From assembly GCA_946534345.1 (NCBI GenBank), contig CAMNCL010000003.1, forward strand, positions 109,693-173,692: 64,000 bases of DNA, written 5' to 3'. Position 1 is the first letter of the stretch, and every line of letters begins with the position of its first letter. The position numbers and the translations under genes are program-made. Under the pieces are notes generated by a model. That model made no database searches. It was not told the origin of the DNA and saw nothing but the letters and a program-made list of their open reading frames with translations. Below are positions 26,830 to 35,963 of this stretch, in pieces. Source of the DNA: an uncultured Caryophanales bacterium (lineage in GTDB: Bacteria > Bacillota_I > Bacilli_A > RF39 > UBA660).

Positions 26830-28599
26830 ATGAACAAATTGATAACATATATTCAAAAAAACACTTATTTTGCAATTATTTTTGGTTTCATAGGAACTAT
26901 AGGTATAATTGAATACTTAAATATAGTTTATGGCATAAAGATTTCTTATAATTTTATAGCTATCGTTTTTTTTGTTTTGCTTGCAAATCTATATTATAAG
27001 ATGCCAAGACTAAAAAAAAGGGAGAATATTTTTGGGCTAGGCATTACTTTTACATTATCAATTATCTTTATATTAGGTTCACAGTTAGATAATTATAGTG
27101 CTATAATTTGGTCTCTAGCAACTTTTGTTAAAATCATTATGCTAAGTTTTGCCATCTTTCCGATGATATCATATTTAATAAATTTTATTAATAAAATATC
27201 TATAAAAAGGCATATTAATATTTCAAAGAAAAATCACGTTATAGTTTTTGTTATTATAAGCGCATTTAATTTTTTAGGATTTTTTGCGTTATATCCTGGA
27301 GTTTATGGTTATGATGCAGGATTTCAAATTTTGGAAGTATTGGATCCATCCGTTAAATTAACATCACATTTTTCCATTATTTATTCATTTTTCTTAGCCC
27401 AATGTATAAATGTGGGAAAAACTATTTTTCATAACAATACTATTGGATTAGCTATTTATTCATTGATACAAATGTTATTTATGAATTATGTTGCTACTCG
27501 AATTACATTCTTTTCTTATAATTTATCAAAAAATAGACTAATTCTCTTTATTTCAATTCTAATGTTTAGTATATTTCCTCTATATATAGTAATGGTTTTT
27601 TCAACAGCTCAAGACGTTATATTTTCAGGTCTATTTGCCTTACTAATTATTAATTTCATCGAGTATTATGATAATCCTTTAAATAATAAAGCCATTATGA
27701 TTGGCTTTATAACTTTGCTATTATGTCTTTTTAGAAATAATGGTTATTATGCGATTATATTTTTTCTAATAGTGAGTTTTTTTATAAAGCCAAAAAAGCC
27801 CTACTACCTACTATTAATATCGATCTTTTGCAGTGTTGTTATTTATAACCTGTTCGTTGGTTCAGGTTATAGATTACTACATATAGTAAAGGAATCCCCT
27901 ATCAGAGAAATGTCAAGTGTTCCTTCTCAGCAATTCTCTAGAACTTATAATTATAATATTGATAACCTATCAAAAAAAGAAATCAGAGAGTATGAACATT
28001 TTTATGATTTGAAGTACTTTTCTTATTATAGTACAAGACAATCTATATCTGATTCTTCCAAAATGGGATTAAAAGTAAAAGTAGTTGAAGAAAAACCAAT
28101 TGAGTATTTATTGTTTTGGTTAAAAACAGGAGTTGAACACCCAAAATTATATATAGAAGCTTTTTTACTAAATAATTTGGGAAGCTGGTATCCAAGTAAA
28201 TATTATAATGATAATAGAATGTATCATCCCTATATAGAATATGAAATGTTAGATGCAAAACTTTACAATCCCAAGTATGAAGTAATACAAAGGGAAAGCA
28301 AATTACCATTTTATAATAATTGGTTGAAAAAAGTTGTTTATTATACTAGCTGGCAAAGCTTACCTGTTTTTTCATTTGTTTTTTCTATAGGATTCTACTT
28401 TGTTCTTTACCTGTTTACACTAGGCATGTGTATTATAAATAAAAAGAGAAAATTTTACTTCCCTTTGATATTGATTGGGGGCTTATATATAACAATTTTG
28501 TTAGCTCCAGTATCATTATTTAGATATAGCTTCCCAATAATTTTATGCTCTCCGATTCTTTTAAGTATGATTATAACCAAAGAAAAAAAAGAAAAATAA
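26830..28599 (+). CDS. Polytopic membrane protein (DUF6020-like / GT-C-like)
   Basis: Ten or more TM; FFALYPGVYGYDAGFQILEVLDPSVKLTSHFSIIYSFFLAQC resembles the DUF6020 core. Confidence 0.7.
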   Translation: MNKLITYIQKNTYFAIIFGFIGTIGIIEYLNIVYGIKISYNFIAIVFFVLLANLYYKMPRLKKRENIFGLGITFTLSIIFILGSQLDNYSAIIWSLATFVKIIMLSFAIFPMISYLINFINKISIKRHINISKKNHVIVFVIISAFNFLGFFALYPGVYGYDAGFQILEVLDPSVKLTSHFSIIYSFFLAQCINVGKTIFHNNTIGLAIYSLIQMLFMNYVATRITFFSYNLSKNRLILFISILMFSIFPLYIVMVFSTAQDVIFSGLFALLIINFIEYYDNPLNNKAIMIGFITLLLCLFRNNGYYAIIFFLIVSFFIKPKKPYYLLLISIFCSVVIYNLFVGSGYRLLHIVKESPIREMSSVPSQQFSRTYNYNIDNLSKKEIREYEHFYDLKYFSYYSTRQSISDSSKMGLKVKVVEEKPIEYLLFWLKTGVEHPKLYIEAFLLNNLGSWYPSKYYNDNRMYHPYIEYEMLDAKLYNPKYEVIQRESKLPFYNNWLKKVVYYTSWQSLPVFSFVFSIGFYFVLYLFTLGMCIINKKRKFYFPLILIGGLYITILLAPVSLFRYSFPIILCSPILLSMIITKEKKEK

Positions 28600-28611
28600 T
28601 TTTCTTTTTTT

Positions 28612-30387
28612 TTAGTAATAGAATTTACTCATATCTACACAGCCACTAATTCCTGGAACAGAAGCACAATTTGTATATTGCCATCCTTCGTATGGCCCTG
28701 CATATGTTAATTTGTTACTCCATTGAGCAACCCATGTTGCATAGTTTTGAACTTCTTTAGGGAATCTCTCTTCTATATAATTTTTTGAGGCATATACTCT
28801 TGTCTTGATACATAGTTTTTTTTCTGTGTTATCTATAAAAGTATTAATCATATCCTTATATGTATTCTTACTAATTCCATAGCTATTTTCTCCAGTAGAT
28901 TTAATTTCCCAATCTTCTAAATCGTAATAAATAGAAAAAATGTTTGCAGCTATTTTAACAGAATTATTCTTAATTGTATCTACAACAAAGTTAGATTCTC
29001 TTAAAGCTTCATCCTTGTTTTCTGCATAACTAAATAAATATACACTATAAGGAATACCTAATCTTTCTAATTCCGCCTTATTTCGGAGAAAATATGAATC
29101 GATAAATCCTATACCATATCCTAGTCTTAGTATTACAGCATCTACTTTTCCTGAAGCTTTTACTTTGTTCCAATCCACCTCTTCTTGATGTGCAGATACA
29201 TCAATTACTCTTACCTCACGAACAAACTTTTCAAAAGCTCCAGTTATTTCGTTAAACTTCCAAAACATATTTGTCATATATTGAACACCCTTAGCTTGAG
29301 TTCCATCGGGATTATAGTAATACTTCTTTCCGTTTTCTATTTTAAAGCCTTCTAACAATCCAGTTTGCTCATTAAATTTATAATTTCTTCCATCGATTGT
29401 TTGTAAACTAGTAACGAGCTCTCCGGCACTATTTTGATACCAATATCCTTCAGCAGCTCCTTGCCATCCAGTTTTTAAAGCTCCATTTACTCTTGAGAAG
29501 AAGTATATTTTATCATTTAACTTAACAAACCCTTTCTGCATTATTCCTTGTTCGTTGAAGTAGTATTTCTTTCCATCTATTGTTTGCCAATCTTTTACTA
29601 CTTCTCCATTTTTGTTTTGATACCATACTCCTTCAGTTGCACTTTGCCACCCTGTTTTTAAAGCTCCGTTTACTCTTGAGAAGAAGTATATTTTATCATT
29701 TAATTTAAGAAAGCCTTTCTGCATTATTCCTTGTCCATTGAAGTAGTATTTCTTTCCATCTATTGTTTGCCAATCTTTTACTACTTCTCCATTTTTGTTT
29801 TGATACCATACTCCTTCAGTTGCACTTTGCCACCCTGTTTTTAAAGCTCCATTTACTCTTGAGAAGAAGTATAACTTATCATTTAATTTAAGAAAGCCTT
29901 TCTGCATTATTCCTTGTTCGTTAAAGTAGTATTTCTTTCCTTCTATTGTTTGCCAATCTTTTACTACTTCTCCATTTTGGTTTTGGTACCATACTCCTTC
30001 AGTGGCACTTTGCCATCCTGTTTTTAAAGCTCCATTTACTCTTGAGAAGAAGTATATTATATCATTTAACTTAACAAACCCTTTTTGCATTATTCCTTGT
30101 TCGTTGAAGTAGTATTTCTTTCCATCTATTGTTTGCCAATCTTTTACTACTTCTCCATTTTGATTTTGGTACCATACTCCTTCAGTGGCACTTTGCCATC
30201 CCGTTTTTAAAGCACCATTTACTCTTGAGAAGAAGTATAACTTATCATCTATTTCTTTAAATCCAGTTACCATTATATTATTTTCATAATAAAATTTCTT
30301 ATTATCTTTTTCTTGCCAACCATCTAAGGCATAAACATTTGGAATAAAAACAAATGATAATATAATAAATAATATAATTTTTTTCAT
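28612..30387 (-). CDS. Secreted GH25 lysozyme with five N-terminal cell-wall-binding repeats
   Basis: Signal peptide; 61-aa repeats (GFxKLNDKxYFFSRVNGALKTGWQSATEGVWYQN...); C-terminal VIDVSAHQEEVDWNKVKASGKVDAVILRLGYG; RBS AGGAGGTGAATTTTATG. Confidence 0.92.
   Translation of the reverse strand: MKKIILFIILSFVFIPNVYALDGWQEKDNKKFYYENNIMVTGFKEIDDKLYFFSRVNGALKTGWQSATEGVWYQNQNGEVVKDWQTIDGKKYYFNEQGIMQKGFVKLNDIIYFFSRVNGALKTGWQSATEGVWYQNQNGEVVKDWQTIEGKKYYFNEQGIMQKGFLKLNDKLYFFSRVNGALKTGWQSATEGVWYQNKNGEVVKDWQTIDGKKYYFNGQGIMQKGFLKLNDKIYFFSRVNGALKTGWQSATEGVWYQNKNGEVVKDWQTIDGKKYYFNEQGIMQKGFVKLNDKIYFFSRVNGALKTGWQGAAEGYWYQNSAGELVTSLQTIDGRNYKFNEQTGLLEGFKIENGKKYYYNPDGTQAKGVQYMTNMFWKFNEITGAFEKFVREVRVIDVSAHQEEVDWNKVKASGKVDAVILRLGYGIGFIDSYFLRNKAELERLGIPYSVYLFSYAENKDEALRESNFVVDTIKNNSVKIAANIFSIYYDLEDWEIKSTGENSYGISKNTYKDMINTFIDNTEKKLCIKTRVYASKNYIEERFPKEVQNYATWVAQWSNKLTYAGPYEGWQYTNCASVPGISGCVDMSKFYY
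29350..30264 (-). repeat. Tandem array of five 183-bp (61-aa) repeats
   Basis: Near-identical units read from translation. Confidence 0.93.
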
Positions 30388-30392
30388 AAAAT

Positions 30393-32108
30393 TCACCTCC
30401 TGTATAAACTGTATAATGAATATCCACCTAATCTATCATCAGGATCTTGACTTTGTTCTCTCCAAATCAAATCTACTTGATGCCATTTATTGTTAAGTTT
30501 ATTAAGTGGATCATATGCATATGTAGTTTTATTTTGTTCATTATAATCATATAGTATTATAGCATGATTCCATTTTAATGTAGCAAATGTTCCATTCTGC
30601 ATTGCAGCAAAAACAATTTTACCTTCTTTTAGTTCTTTAATTAATTCTTCTTTTGTGTTTATACCATTATAATTAACATTGAAGTGATTTGATGCATATA
30701 TTACTCCCATTCCACTAGTTCCAGTTAGCCTTTTGTTAAATTGATCAGTTTCATTATATAAATAATATGCAACATCTATTGGTAAGATTTGCCTTTCTAA
30801 AATTGATGTATATGCCATTGCAATACTAGTTGGCGCACATCCAGATGATCCCATAGTACTTCTTCCATACCTAATATTTCTCCATCTACTATCTTTTTGA
30901 TTGTAATATGTAGGTAGCAGTTGTGTCTTTACATATTCGCCAGTCTCAGCATCAATTACAATCTCTTTATATTTCGTTTTAACACTTCTAGTTAATTTTT
31001 CACCAGTTTTGTCATCAAAATAATATAGTTTTCCATCAATCTCATGTTTACCAGTATAAGCAAAATTGTTTTCAAAGAAATACTCTTTTCCTTCTACAAC
31101 AGTCCATCCGGATGCAATCAGTACTTCTCCATCTTCATTTTGATACCATACTCCTTCAGTAGAACTTTGCCATCCAGTTTTTAAAGCTCCATTTATTCTT
31201 GAAAAGAAGTATAACTTATCATTTAATGTAATAAACCCTTTTTGCATTATTCCTTGTTCGTTGAAGTAGTATTTCTTTCCTTCTATTGTTTGCCAATCTT
31301 TTACTACTTCTCCATTTTGGTTTTGGTACCATACTCCTTCAGTGGCACTTTGCCAACCTGTTTTTAAAGCTCCGTTTATTCTTGAAAAGAAGTATAACTT
31401 ATCATTTAATGTAATAAAACCTTTTTGCATTATTCCTTGTTCGTTGAAGTAGTATTTCTTTCCTTCTATTGTTTGCCAATCTTTTACTACTTCTCCATTT
31501 TGGTTTTGGTACCATACTCCTTCATTGGAACTTTGCCATCCTGTTTTTAAAGCTCCATTTACTCTTGAGAAGAAGTATATTTTATCATTTAACTTAACAA
31601 ACCCTTTCTGCATTATTCCTTGTTCGTTAAAGTAGTATTTCTTTCCTTCTATTGTTTGCCAATCTTTTACTACTTCTCCATTTTGGTTTTGGTACCATAC
31701 TCCTTCATTGGAACTTTGCCATCCTGTTTTTAAAGCTCCATTTACTCTTGAGAAGAAGTATATTTTATCATTTAACTTAACAAACCCTTTCTGCATTATT
31801 CCTTGTTCGTTGAAGTAGTATTTCTTTCCATCTATTGTTTGCCAATCTTTTACTACTTCTCCATTTTGGTTTTGGTACCATACTCCTTCAGTGGCACTTT
31901 GCCATCCTGTTTTTAGAGCTCCATTTACTCTTGAGAAGAAGTATAACTTATCATCTATTTCTTTAAAGCCCGTTACCATTATATTATTTTCATAGTAATA
32001 TTGTTTATCATCAATTCTATTCCATCCATCATTTAAAGCTTTAACATTAGTATCTATTATAAAAAATGATATAAGAGCAACTATAAGATATCTAATATTT
32101 TTGATAAT
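30393..32108 (-). CDS. Secreted C39-like cysteine peptidase with N-terminal cell-wall-binding repeats, probable non-AUG start
   Basis: TYYNQKDSRWRNIRYGRSTMGSSGCAPTSIAMAY and HAIILYDYNEQNK motifs. Reading frame continues upstream of ATG 31979 through IKNIRYLIVALISFFIIDTNVKALNDGWNRIDDKQYYYENNIMVTGF; only ATT/ATC codons follow the AAGAAGG SD. Confidence 0.8.
   Translation of the reverse strand: MIKNIRYLIVALISFFIIDTNVKALNDGWNRIDDKQYYYENNIMVTGFKEIDDKLYFFSRVNGALKTGWQSATEGVWYQNQNGEVVKDWQTIDGKKYYFNEQGIMQKGFVKLNDKIYFFSRVNGALKTGWQSSNEGVWYQNQNGEVVKDWQTIEGKKYYFNEQGIMQKGFVKLNDKIYFFSRVNGALKTGWQSSNEGVWYQNQNGEVVKDWQTIEGKKYYFNEQGIMQKGFITLNDKLYFFSRINGALKTGWQSATEGVWYQNQNGEVVKDWQTIEGKKYYFNEQGIMQKGFITLNDKLYFFSRINGALKTGWQSSTEGVWYQNEDGEVLIASGWTVVEGKEYFFENNFAYTGKHEIDGKLYYFDDKTGEKLTRSVKTKYKEIVIDAETGEYVKTQLLPTYYNQKDSRWRNIRYGRSTMGSSGCAPTSIAMAYTSILERQILPIDVAYYLYNETDQFNKRLTGTSGMGVIYASNHFNVNYNGINTKEELIKELKEGKIVFAAMQNGTFATLKWNHAIILYDYNEQNKTTYAYDPLNKLNNKWHQVDLIWREQSQDPDDRLGGYSLYSLYRR
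31100..31970 (-). repeat. Second tandem array of the same 183-bp repeat (about five units, last one divergent)
   Basis: Units near-identical to those at 29350-30264. Confidence 0.92.
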
Positions 32109-32129
32109 AACACCTTCTTACTCATAATC

Positions 32130-34535
32130 TTATTTATTTCTTCTTAATAATCTATTTACTTTATCAAAAGTTTTGTTAACAAGTTTCCATCTATTACTAT
32201 TTAATATATCATTTAGTCGGTTATCAACTTCTAAAATTGCTTGCTGAATTTGTTTGTTGATATTAATTAAATTTTCTTTTTCGAGTGATTCTTGTTTAAG
32301 TTTTCTTTCCACTTTATGCTTTGCAGCTAATAATTCTAAACTTTGTTTTGACATATATTCAGATAAATGATATCTATCTATATTATTTTTTGCACTTTGC
32401 TCTAACATACTATTTCCATCTAATATATCTTTATATGTAGATTCCTTAAATATGAAATTATCCATTAAAGATAGTTTTTTTATTAGTTTCTTTGCCTTAC
32501 TTGTATTGAGAACAACTGAAGATACACCATCTTTGTCATAAATATCTGGATGTTTATTATTAATTCCCCAATAGTCTCCCATTATAACATCGGCTATATT
32601 ATTACTGCCCTTATAATTACATTCATAGCAACTGTTTCTCAATATAGTATTGTCTAAATATAAAGTCATTAAATCACTATTACCATAACTAATGCTCGTT
32701 TCTTCTCCATCTTTTTTTAATATAACTGTAGGATTATCCCAAGAAACATCTTTTTTGTGGTATAGAACTTCTGTTTCGCTAGAATAAGATTTTTCTTTCA
32801 ATAAGCTAGAAACAATATCATCATTCATTACTCCATGACAAATAACTGCTGCTGTATATAATTTATCATAATTACCAGAATAACGCTTTATTGCTGCAAT
32901 TTGGCATGCTGTTCCACTAAATAATATGTGTTTATTATTTTTGATATCTTCTTTTAAAAGTTTATATACATCGTTTAAATCACTTTGGGTATATTTTGCA
33001 CCTCTTATTTTGAAAAGGTCTTCAACTTTTGAAACTCTAATATGCTTAGTTTTATTGTTATGGTTTGTTGCACCATAAACTACTCCATCTAATTCTTCAA
33101 TAAATGATTTTGCTAATACTGGAAAAAAAGCACCGGAAGAAGAATCTTTCCTTAACTCATTATCTTTAGATTTACATGCATAACATTCTTGAATTTCTTT
33201 TTTCCTTTGATTTATAAACTTATTAGCAACCGGACATTTTTGCCTACACAAATCACAGTTAATACATTTTTGCAAATTAATTTTAGGATAATAAAAACCT
33301 TCATCATTCTTTTTCCAACTAATAGCTTGCGTTGGGCAAACATTCTTACATAAACCGCATCCAATACATTCTCTAGAATCACAAATTGTTTTTTTTGCAT
33401 TCTCTTCCAGTAAATCAATAGTTCTAGTAAACATTGTTGATGCTTCTTTAATAATAGTTGGGATTTTTGCTTTCAAAACTTTTTTTATGTCATTTTGGTT
33501 TTCTTTTAACCACTTAAAATTATTAATTAATCTACTAGTATTTATCTTATCATAAGGTAAAACATAATTATGATTTGTTCCAAATAAATCTTTGGCTATT
33601 CCTTTAGACTTAACGCTATAGCCTAATACTAGAGTTGGAACGCATGTTGAATATGCGGCAATTGAGGCATGCGTTCTTGATGCAATAAAAATATCACATT
33701 GAGAAATAATATATTTTATTTCTTCACAATCATAATTATCATCTTCCAGAAAAACTCTATCCTCATTCTTAAATTTTGCTTTTAATTTTTTATGTATTTT
33801 CATATCGTTAGATTCTTTTTGTATTACGTGAGGAATTAAGGAAACCGAATAATCTGTCTCTTTTAAAATATAATTTATAAGATCTATAACAGCATCAAAC
33901 GCATCTTTATTATTTTCATTAATTATAAAAGGTGAAAGATTAATACCAACAACTTTTTTGTTTTTGTAGAAACTATTTAATTTTACTTCTTTCTTTTTTA
34001 ATGCAAATGCCGGATCAGGGCCTAATAATACTTTATCTAAATCCACATATTTAGCTATAGCATCATAAGTAATTGATTCCCTAACATATATTACATCAAA
34101 CTTATTCAAATCGTTTAATAATCGTTCATCATCTATTTTCTCTAAAATAGATGCTCCCCATAGAACAAGCTTTTTATTATTCTTTTTTACTTCTTCATCT
34201 ATAGTAAACAACCAATCATTTGCATTATATGAATAGTTATCTCCACCCGCAGAAAGACATATATCATATTTTGGAACTTCATCAATTAATTCTTTTTGAA
34301 TATTTCTTAATATTTCTCTGTCAGTTGTATATGTTTGTTCAACTTTACTAGTAGCACTAATATGTCTAATATATTTACTTACTTTTTTCTGATATTTAGT
34401 TTTATTATTATCATAATCAAGACAAGCAATAGATACTTTATAATCATCACTTATTTGATTAAGTGTAGAATTAACTATTGCTTCTACTCCTCTATTTTTG
34501 TAAGTTCCTATACCATATATCAATACTTTTTTCAT
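32130..34535 (-). CDS. Fusion: polysaccharide pyruvyl transferase (N-term) + 2x[4Fe-4S] ferredoxin + FrhB-like (C-term)
   Basis: N-term LIYGIGTYKNRGVEAIVNSTLNQI; SRTHASIAAYSTCVPTLVLGYSVKSKGIAKDLF; CIGCGLCKNVCP...CINCDLCRQKCP; FSGTACQIAAIKRY; VIMGDYWGI. Confidence 0.9.
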   Translation of the reverse strand: MKKVLIYGIGTYKNRGVEAIVNSTLNQISDDYKVSIACLDYDNNKTKYQKKVSKYIRHISATSKVEQTYTTDREILRNIQKELIDEVPKYDICLSAGGDNYSYNANDWLFTIDEEVKKNNKKLVLWGASILEKIDDERLLNDLNKFDVIYVRESITYDAIAKYVDLDKVLLGPDPAFALKKKEVKLNSFYKNKKVVGINLSPFIINENNKDAFDAVIDLINYILKETDYSVSLIPHVIQKESNDMKIHKKLKAKFKNEDRVFLEDDNYDCEEIKYIISQCDIFIASRTHASIAAYSTCVPTLVLGYSVKSKGIAKDLFGTNHNYVLPYDKINTSRLINNFKWLKENQNDIKKVLKAKIPTIIKEASTMFTRTIDLLEENAKKTICDSRECIGCGLCKNVCPTQAISWKKNDEGFYYPKINLQKCINCDLCRQKCPVANKFINQRKKEIQECYACKSKDNELRKDSSSGAFFPVLAKSFIEELDGVVYGATNHNNKTKHIRVSKVEDLFKIRGAKYTQSDLNDVYKLLKEDIKNNKHILFSGTACQIAAIKRYSGNYDKLYTAAVICHGVMNDDIVSSLLKEKSYSSETEVLYHKKDVSWDNPTVILKKDGEETSISYGNSDLMTLYLDNTILRNSCYECNYKGSNNIADVIMGDYWGINNKHPDIYDKDGVSSVVLNTSKAKKLIKKLSLMDNFIFKESTYKDILDGNSMLEQSAKNNIDRYHLSEYMSKQSLELLAAKHKVERKLKQESLEKENLININKQIQQAILEVDNRLNDILNSNRWKLVNKTFDKVNRLLRRNK

Positions 34536-34650
34536 ACATTTCATTCCTTTGATTATATTTTTATAACCCTTTTTATATACTTTTACCTCACTATATTCCT
34601 ATATATACAGTATATATTAAAAAGAAAATTAAGACAAGAAACACAAAGGT

Positions 34651-34675
34651 AAAAAAGTACTTATAAAAGTACTTC
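34651..34675 (-). terminator. Rho-independent terminator
   Basis: AAGTACTTTTATAAGTACTTTTTT on minus strand. Confidence 0.75.
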
Positions 34676-34683
34676 TACATTTT

Positions 34684-35952
34684 TCATTTTATCTTCTCTG
34701 CCAATTCCTTTGCTTTAAGCATTGAATCTTCCATAGAATTATAAATCCAAGCTCCATATCTACCTATTGTATAAATATTATCTTTTGCAAATTTTTCTTT
34801 TAATTTATCTATTTTTTTAGTAGTATTTGTTTCTATATGAACATAGGCAGGATCCATAACGATAGTAGAATGATCTACTAGTTTCATAGATTTATCAATT
34901 ATACCCTCTTTTTCTAGATTTTCTAGAGTTAGTTTTAATTGTTTATCTATTTCTTTATCAGTAATCTTATCATCTTTTCCATAGCCTATTTCTATATACA
35001 TACTTAACTTTTTTTCTTTTAAAATGTTGTTATAGAAACCACATCTATAGAAATTACATTCTTTAGATGGAATATATAACCAATGTTCTTTAGTACATAA
35101 TGGAGAAGCTTTATCAAACCCTAAGTTAAATACTAATACTTTGTTATAAGACATCTCATTTAATAATTCTTTATTAGTTCCTAATAATTCTAAGAAATGA
35201 TTAAGTGGCATAGTATTAATCAAATACTCATACTCTACTTTCTCATCATTTGATAAAGTAACAATTTTCTTCTTAGTATCAATTTTTACTACTTTAGTAT
35301 TTAATAGCACTTTATCTTTATCTAAGTTGTCATATAATACTTTGATAAATGAAGCAGCACCATTCTTTGGATATAAGAAACTAGCATTATATGAATTCAC
35401 TTCACTCTTCTTCATATTATTAATTATTGCTTCTTTATCAGCATATGGGAAGAATCTACCCATAGCATCAACATCCAAATTAGTTAAATCAGTTGCATAT
35501 AATTTTTCATTATATGGTTTTAAGAACTTCTCTACTATAGATTTTCCAAACTTACCGTATAACATATCTAAGAAGTTATCATATTTATCTTTTTCCTCTT
35601 TATTAAACAAGTCATATAAACAATCAATAAATTCTTCTTTTTCTAATTGATGAATATTAGTTTGAAAAGGAAAATCTATGAATTGTCCCTTATATCTAAT
35701 TTTCGTAACTTTATCATTATAAATAATATCTTCTTTAGGCATTTTTGCTAAGAAGTTCTTTTTAAATTCTTCTGTATTGAAATGGAAAAAATGTCCAGCA
35801 TAGTCCCAAACATATCCATTCCTTTTTATAGTACGGCAATAGCCTCCCACTTCATTTTCTTTTTCAATTATTAAATAATCACCTTTTGCATAATTAGCAA
35901 ATGTTAGTCCAGAAATACCTGCACCTATTACTAAATATTTAACTTTTTCCAT
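34684..35952 (-). CDS. FAD-dependent oxidoreductase, UDP-galactopyranose mutase/amine oxidase-like
   Basis: YLVIGAGISGLTFANYAKGDYLIIEKENEVGGYCRT; C-terminal NIYTIGRYGAWIYNSMEDSMLKAKE. Confidence 0.82.
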   Translation of the reverse strand: MEKVKYLVIGAGISGLTFANYAKGDYLIIEKENEVGGYCRTIKRNGYVWDYAGHFFHFNTEEFKKNFLAKMPKEDIIYNDKVTKIRYKGQFIDFPFQTNIHQLEKEEFIDCLYDLFNKEEKDKYDNFLDMLYGKFGKSIVEKFLKPYNEKLYATDLTNLDVDAMGRFFPYADKEAIINNMKKSEVNSYNASFLYPKNGAASFIKVLYDNLDKDKVLLNTKVVKIDTKKKIVTLSNDEKVEYEYLINTMPLNHFLELLGTNKELLNEMSYNKVLVFNLGFDKASPLCTKEHWLYIPSKECNFYRCGFYNNILKEKKLSMYIEIGYGKDDKITDKEIDKQLKLTLENLEKEGIIDKSMKLVDHSTIVMDPAYVHIETNTTKKIDKLKEKFAKDNIYTIGRYGAWIYNSMEDSMLKAKELAEKIK

Positions 35953-35963
35953 ACTGTCTCCTC

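Noticed and set aside
29350-31970. Regular repeats considered as a CRISPR array
   Set aside because: The 183-bp units are contiguous, in frame and encode protein repeats; no short palindromic repeat/unique spacer pattern.
32130-33383. FrhB-like domain taken as a real F420-reducing hydrogenase subunit
   Set aside because: No other hydrogenase subunits; context is polysaccharide synthesis, where FrhB-like proteins have other roles.
33212-33418. Minus-strand 68-aa ORF
   Set aside because: Out-of-frame reading across the ferredoxin part of the 32130-34535 gene.
34335-34652. Plus-strand 105-aa ORF antisense to the start of the pyruvyl transferase fusion
   Set aside because: Hydrophobic AT-rich antisense frame with no RBS and no family resemblance.
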